DNA from: an uncultured Clostridia bacterium
GTDB lineage: Bacteria; Bacillota; Clostridia; Oscillospirales; UBA644
Direction of reading: 5' to 3'
Length of the DNA stretch: 8,782 nucleotides
Assembly (NCBI GenBank): GCA_904502105.1
Contig: CAJGDF010000064.1
Span: 1-8,782 of the forward strand
Position numbers and translations under genes: made by a program. Under the pieces are notes generated by a model. The model was not told the DNA's origin. It saw nothing but the letters and a program-made list of their open reading frames with translations, and searched no databases. This document shows positions 6,533-8,782 of the stretch, piece after piece. How positions within the stretch are numbered: position 1 is the stretch's first letter; each line of letters starts with the position of its first letter.

Positions 6533-8296
6533 CTATATTCTGTTTTCTTTTTCGTAAACAACTCTTTCGGCAAATTCTTCAACAGTCATTTTTTCGTTCT
6601 GAGAAGAATCACGCAAGCGCACGGAAACAGTATTCGTTTCGGCTTCCTGCTTGCCGACGATAAGCATATACGGGACACGTTCAACCACCTGTGCCTGACG
6701 GATCATGTAGCCTATCTTTTCGTTACGGCTGTCGATCTCGCAACGGATTCCGCATGCGCTGAGTTTATCATAGATATCTTTTGCATAATCGAAGCAATCC
6801 TGCGAAACTATCAGTATTTTCGTTTGAACAGGTGCAAGCCATACGGGGAATTTACCTGCAAAATGTTCGGTAAGAATACCGATAAAGCGTTCTATCGAAC
6901 CGAAGCAAACGCGATGGATCATTATCGGACGCCTATGTTTTCCGTTTTCGTCGATATACGTAAGATCAAAATTCTGCGGGAGCTGAAAATCGAGCTGGAT
7001 CGTTCCGCATTGCCATGTTCTTCCGATACTGTCCTTTAAATGGAAGTCGATCTTCGGGCCGTAAAAAGCACCGTCACCCTCATTTATCGCATAAGGCAAA
7101 TCGAGGCTTTCAAGAGCATTTTTCAACCCATTAGTTGCCGCATCCCAATCCTCGTCGCTCCCCATGCTGTTTTCAGGCCGCGTTGAAAGTTCGAGAGTGT
7201 ACGTAAAACCGAACTTTGTATATACCTCGTTTATCAGGCGAACAACGCCTGCGATCTCGTCCGATATCTGATCTTCGCGCATGAATATATGAGCATCGTC
7301 CTGCGTAAAACAACGAACGCGGAAAAGACCGTGAAGCGTGCCTTTAAGCTCATTTCGGTGAACAAGGCCGAGTTCACCTACACGCATCGGGAATTCGCGG
7401 TAACTGTGCGGTTTATTTTTATAAACAAGAACTCCACCGGGGCAGTTCATTGGTTTTATGCAGAAATCGTCGTTATCAATTGACGTAAAATACATCGTAT
7501 CCTTATAATGATCCCAATGTCCGCTCGTTTCCCAAAGAGCACGGTTTAAGATCATCGGCGTGGAGACCTCGGAATAGCCGTTTTTCGTGTGGATCTCTCG
7601 CCAATATTCAATGAGCGCATTGCGTATTATCACGCCTTTCGGCAGAAAGAACGGAAAACCCGGGCCCTCGTCGCAGAGCATAAAAAGCTCCATTTCCTTG
7701 CCGATCTTTCGGTGGTCGCGCTTTGCTGCCTCTTCGAGCATATTGAGATATTCGTCGAGCTCTTCCTGTGAGAAGAAGGCTATGCCGTAAATTCTCGTGA
7801 GCATCTTATTTGAGGCATCGTTTTTCCAGTAAGCGCCCGAAACACCCGTCAATTTGAATGCCTTGACGGCTTTTGTGTACGTCAGATGCGGACCTCGGCA
7901 CATATCGATGTACTCGCCCTGTCTGAAAAAACTGATCTGTTCGTTTTCGGGAAAATCGTAAATATGCTCGATTTTATACGGTTCGTCTTTCTCCCTCATT
8001 AAGTTCAATGCATCCTCGCGATTCAGCACAAAAGGCCTAATCGGAAGATTTTCGTTGATGACCGAGCGCATTTCGGCTTCGATCTTCGGCAGAACATCTT
8101 CGGAAATCTTTTCGTCTCCGAAATCAATGTCATAATAAAAACCTTTTTCCGTTGCGGGACCGTATGCAAAACGGGCGTTAGGATAAATGCGGGAGACCGC
8201 CTGTGCTAAAATATGAGCGCATGTGTGCCTTAAAACCTCCAATGCGGCTTCATTTTCGAGAACGGCAATACTGCCGTCGTTACAGATCACTTTCAT
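6533..8296 (-). CDS. thrS: Threonyl-tRNA synthetase lacking the TGS domain
   Basis: This 587-residue class II synthetase charges tRNA-Thr with threonine. The N-terminal editing domain is intact, with HTCAH (H24, H28) and DMCRGPHL (C133, H137), the zinc-site-like tetrad that removes mischarged serine. The catalytic core has the zinc ligands C285 (KPMNCPGG), H336 (DDAHIF) and H461 (MIHR), motif 2 around residue 326 and motif 3 GSIERF after residue 465. The anticodon-binding domain follows from about residue 480. Relative to the E. coli enzyme the first editing histidine is about 49 residues closer to the N-terminus, so the TGS domain is absent and only a short strand precedes the editing domain. 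The start is firm: TAAGGAGG (complement of 8303-8310) lies six bases upstream of the ATG, directly after the T-box leader. Expression is under threonine tRNA control. The gene stands alone in its transcript. Confidence 0.97.
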   Translation of the reverse strand: MKVICNDGSIAVLENEAALEVLRHTCAHILAQAVSRIYPNARFAYGPATEKGFYYDIDFGDEKISEDVLPKIEAEMRSVINENLPIRPFVLNREDALNLMREKDEPYKIEHIYDFPENEQISFFRQGEYIDMCRGPHLTYTKAVKAFKLTGVSGAYWKNDASNKMLTRIYGIAFFSQEELDEYLNMLEEAAKRDHRKIGKEMELFMLCDEGPGFPFFLPKGVIIRNALIEYWREIHTKNGYSEVSTPMILNRALWETSGHWDHYKDTMYFTSIDNDDFCIKPMNCPGGVLVYKNKPHSYREFPMRVGELGLVHRNELKGTLHGLFRVRCFTQDDAHIFMREDQISDEIAGVVRLINEVYTKFGFTYTLELSTRPENSMGSDEDWDAATNGLKNALESLDLPYAINEGDGAFYGPKIDFHLKDSIGRTWQCGTIQLDFQLPQNFDLTYIDENGKHRRPIMIHRVCFGSIERFIGILTEHFAGKFPVWLAPVQTKILIVSQDCFDYAKDIYDKLSACGIRCEIDSRNEKIGYMIRQAQVVERVPYMLIVGKQEAETNTVSVRLRDSSQNEKMTVEEFAERVVYEKENRI

Positions 8297-8306
8297 AATG
8301 ATCCTC

Positions 8307-8335
8307 CTTATTCAGAAATTTTATTTTTGAATAAG
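8307..8335 (-). promoter_or_regulatory. Hairpin that can mask the thrS Shine-Dalgarno region
   Basis: CTTATTCA in the U-tract (complement of 8328-8335) is perfectly complementary to TGAATAAG (complement of 8307-8314), with a 13-nt loop. The right arm includes the first four bases of the TAAGGAGG ribosome binding site. It competes with the 15-bp pairing to the leader 5' end, because both use the same U-tract bases. Confidence 0.5.
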
Positions 8336-8612
8336 AAAAGCACCTTTGACAGATCACAGAATTATCCCATGACTTGCCAAGGGTGCATACTAATCACTAA
8401 AAGATGCACGGTTCCACCTTGATTTTTAACTCTTCGGGTTCTAACAAACCCTATTCTTTAACGCAGAAATACGGCGGCGCTTACTCTGCTTTCGGCGCTG
8501 CAGCTCAGGAGCGGTCTTCACCTTTGTTTTCCATAAGAAACTTCCACCATATGTTTCTCTCTCTGAATGTTCCGCAAAGGCTACTCTTTCCATCATAGCT
8601 TTTCTTATTCAA
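8327..8612 (-). repeat. 15-bp perfect complementarity between leader 5' end and terminator U-tract
   Basis: The leader RNA begins near 8614-8616 and its nucleotides TTGAATAAGAAAAGC (complement of 8598-8612) are the exact reverse complement of GCTTTTCTTATTCAA (complement of 8327-8341), which is the last stem base plus the terminator U-tract. A 15-bp end-to-end helix would enclose the whole T-box. Confidence 0.75.
8331..8386 (-). terminator. T-box-controlled terminator of the thrS leader
   Basis: GCACCCTTGGCA (complement of 8375-8386) pairs with TGTCAAAGGTGC (complement of 8340-8351), with one C/A mismatch and one G-U pair, followed by TTTTCTTAT. The upstream arm shares nine bases (8378-8386) with the antiterminator's downstream arm, so the two structures exclude each other as in classical transcriptional T-boxes. 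Confidence 0.9.
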
Positions 8613-8620
8613 TTTCGGAT

Positions 8621-8649
8621 ATTATAGCATAAAAGAGTTAATTTGTCAA
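8621..8649 (-). promoter_or_regulatory. Perfect consensus sigma-A promoter of thrS
   Basis: On the minus strand TTGACA (complement of 8644-8649) and TATAAT (complement of 8621-8626) are exactly 17 bases apart. The expected start is near 8614-8616, about 320 nt upstream of the thrS start codon. The -35 box begins two bases after the U-tract of the preceding gene's terminator. Confidence 0.9.
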
Positions 8650-8650
8650 G

Positions 8651-8685
8651 AAAAAGAGCAACCCAAGAAAACTCCTGAGTTGCTC
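8651..8685 (-). terminator. Terminator of the upstream xylA-like gene
   Basis: GAGCAAC (8656-8662) and GTTGCTC (8679-8685) form a perfect 7-bp stem. Read on the minus strand it is followed by TTTTT (complement of 8651-8655). It lies 20 bases after the stop codon of the partial gene at the right edge and insulates thrS from it. Confidence 0.85.
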
Positions 8686-8704
8686 AATCAATTATTTAAA
8701 TCAA

Positions 8705-8782
8705 TTAACCGCAGAAAAGAACGGTGTTTACGATGCTTTCGAGGTATTCCTGACGGCCGGAGCCGGGAAGAGCGGGAGCGCC
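8705..8782 (-). CDS. xylA: Xylose isomerase, C-terminal 25 residues only (partial)
   Basis: Only the last 25 codons are inside the window, ending with TAA (complement of 8705-8707). The visible tail includes SGRQEYLESIVNTVLFCG, which resembles the conserved C-terminus of xylose isomerase (E. coli XylA ends in a SGRQExLExxVNxxLF pattern). Xylose isomerase interconverts D-xylose and D-xylulose in the cytoplasm. The identification rests on this short tail only, so the gene symbol is provisional. A terminator follows within 20 bases, which makes it the last gene of its transcript. Confidence 0.7.
   Translation of the reverse strand, partial: GAPALPGSGRQEYLESIVNTVLFCG

Larger units (their letters stand above)
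8297..8616 (-). ncRNA. T-box riboswitch leader of thrS
   Basis: Uncharged tRNA-Thr should bind this leader RNA and prevent premature termination. Stem I spans about 8521-8600: GAGTAG (complement of 8581-8586), a basal CCTTTG/CAAAGG helix (8575-8580 with 8521-8526), and an apical helix (8536-8541 with 8553-8558) whose loop carries GGTGG. A 5-bp hairpin at 8436-8451 fits Stem III. The T-box sequence AAGGTGGAACCGTGC lies at the complement of 8406-8420. The antiterminator is exact: CAAGG, a 7-nt bulge TGGAACC, then GTGCAT, pairing with ATGCAC-CCTTG (complement of 8378-8388). The specifier is probably ACA (Thr; complement of 8525-8527), from its place in Stem I, though the register is not proven. 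Confidence 0.95.

Noticed and set aside
8404..8598. A 64-codon + strand open frame upstream of thrS
   Set aside because: It coincides exactly with the conserved T-box RNA on the other strand, whose structure explains the sequence.
4167..8616. A threonine-regulon link between the threonine-aldolase-like gene and the thrS T-box
   Set aside because: The two genes are in separate transcripts with a convergent unit between them, and no T-box is visible before the aldolase gene; proximity alone is weak evidence.
1..8782. CRISPR arrays, insertion sequences, tRNA genes, phage attachment sites
   Set aside because: No regularly spaced repeats, transposase fragments, tRNA cloverleaf sequences or terminal repeats were seen on either strand.

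Overview
The window looks like a chromosome segment from a low-to-moderate GC, Gram-positive anaerobe of the Clostridia type, plausibly a plant-glycan-fermenting gut bacterium. The basis is strong AGGAG-type ribosome binding sites, near-perfect TTGACA-17-TATAAT promoters, U-tract terminators, a T-box leader in front of threonyl-tRNA synthetase, and a mix of xylose- and rhamnoside-related genes. No taxon can be fixed from the sequence alone.

Left edge (1-260): a 47-residue, cysteine-rich membrane-anchored peptide on the + strand converges on a 12-bp hairpin terminator. The hairpin's U-tract faces the minus strand and serves the next gene. Region 261-5192 is a leftward cluster. In transcription order it holds a PLP-dependent threonine-aldolase-like lyase, a cytoplasmic GH78-type alpha-L-rhamnosidase, a PHP/CehA-McbA-type metallohydrolase and a ketose-3-epimerase-like TIM barrel. 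The first three genes are 12-18 bases apart. The epimerase has its own perfect consensus promoter as well as possible read-through.

A 135-base AT-rich divergent region (5193-5327) separates this cluster from a rightward Gfo/Idh/MocA oxidoreductase (5328-6407), which has its own sigma-A-type promoter. The oxidoreductase and thrS converge on one bidirectional terminator (6463-6499). Taken together, the glycosidase, epimerase, oxidoreductase and metallohydrolase suggest intracellular processing of an imported glycoside, possibly with an oxidative (keto-sugar) step. The substrate cannot be read from the sequence.

Region 6533-8296 encodes a threonyl-tRNA synthetase without the usual N-terminal TGS domain. 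Its leader (about 8297-8615) is a clear T-box riboswitch with a complete antiterminator/terminator pair and a candidate ACA specifier. The first ~17 nucleotides of the leader RNA are perfectly complementary over 15 nt to the terminator U-tract. The same U-tract segment can also pair with bases overlapping the Shine-Dalgarno sequence. This possible extra layer on a classical T-box is the most unusual structural signal in the window. The right edge carries the last 25 codons of a gene that looks like xylose isomerase (xylA), with its terminator abutting the thrS promoter.
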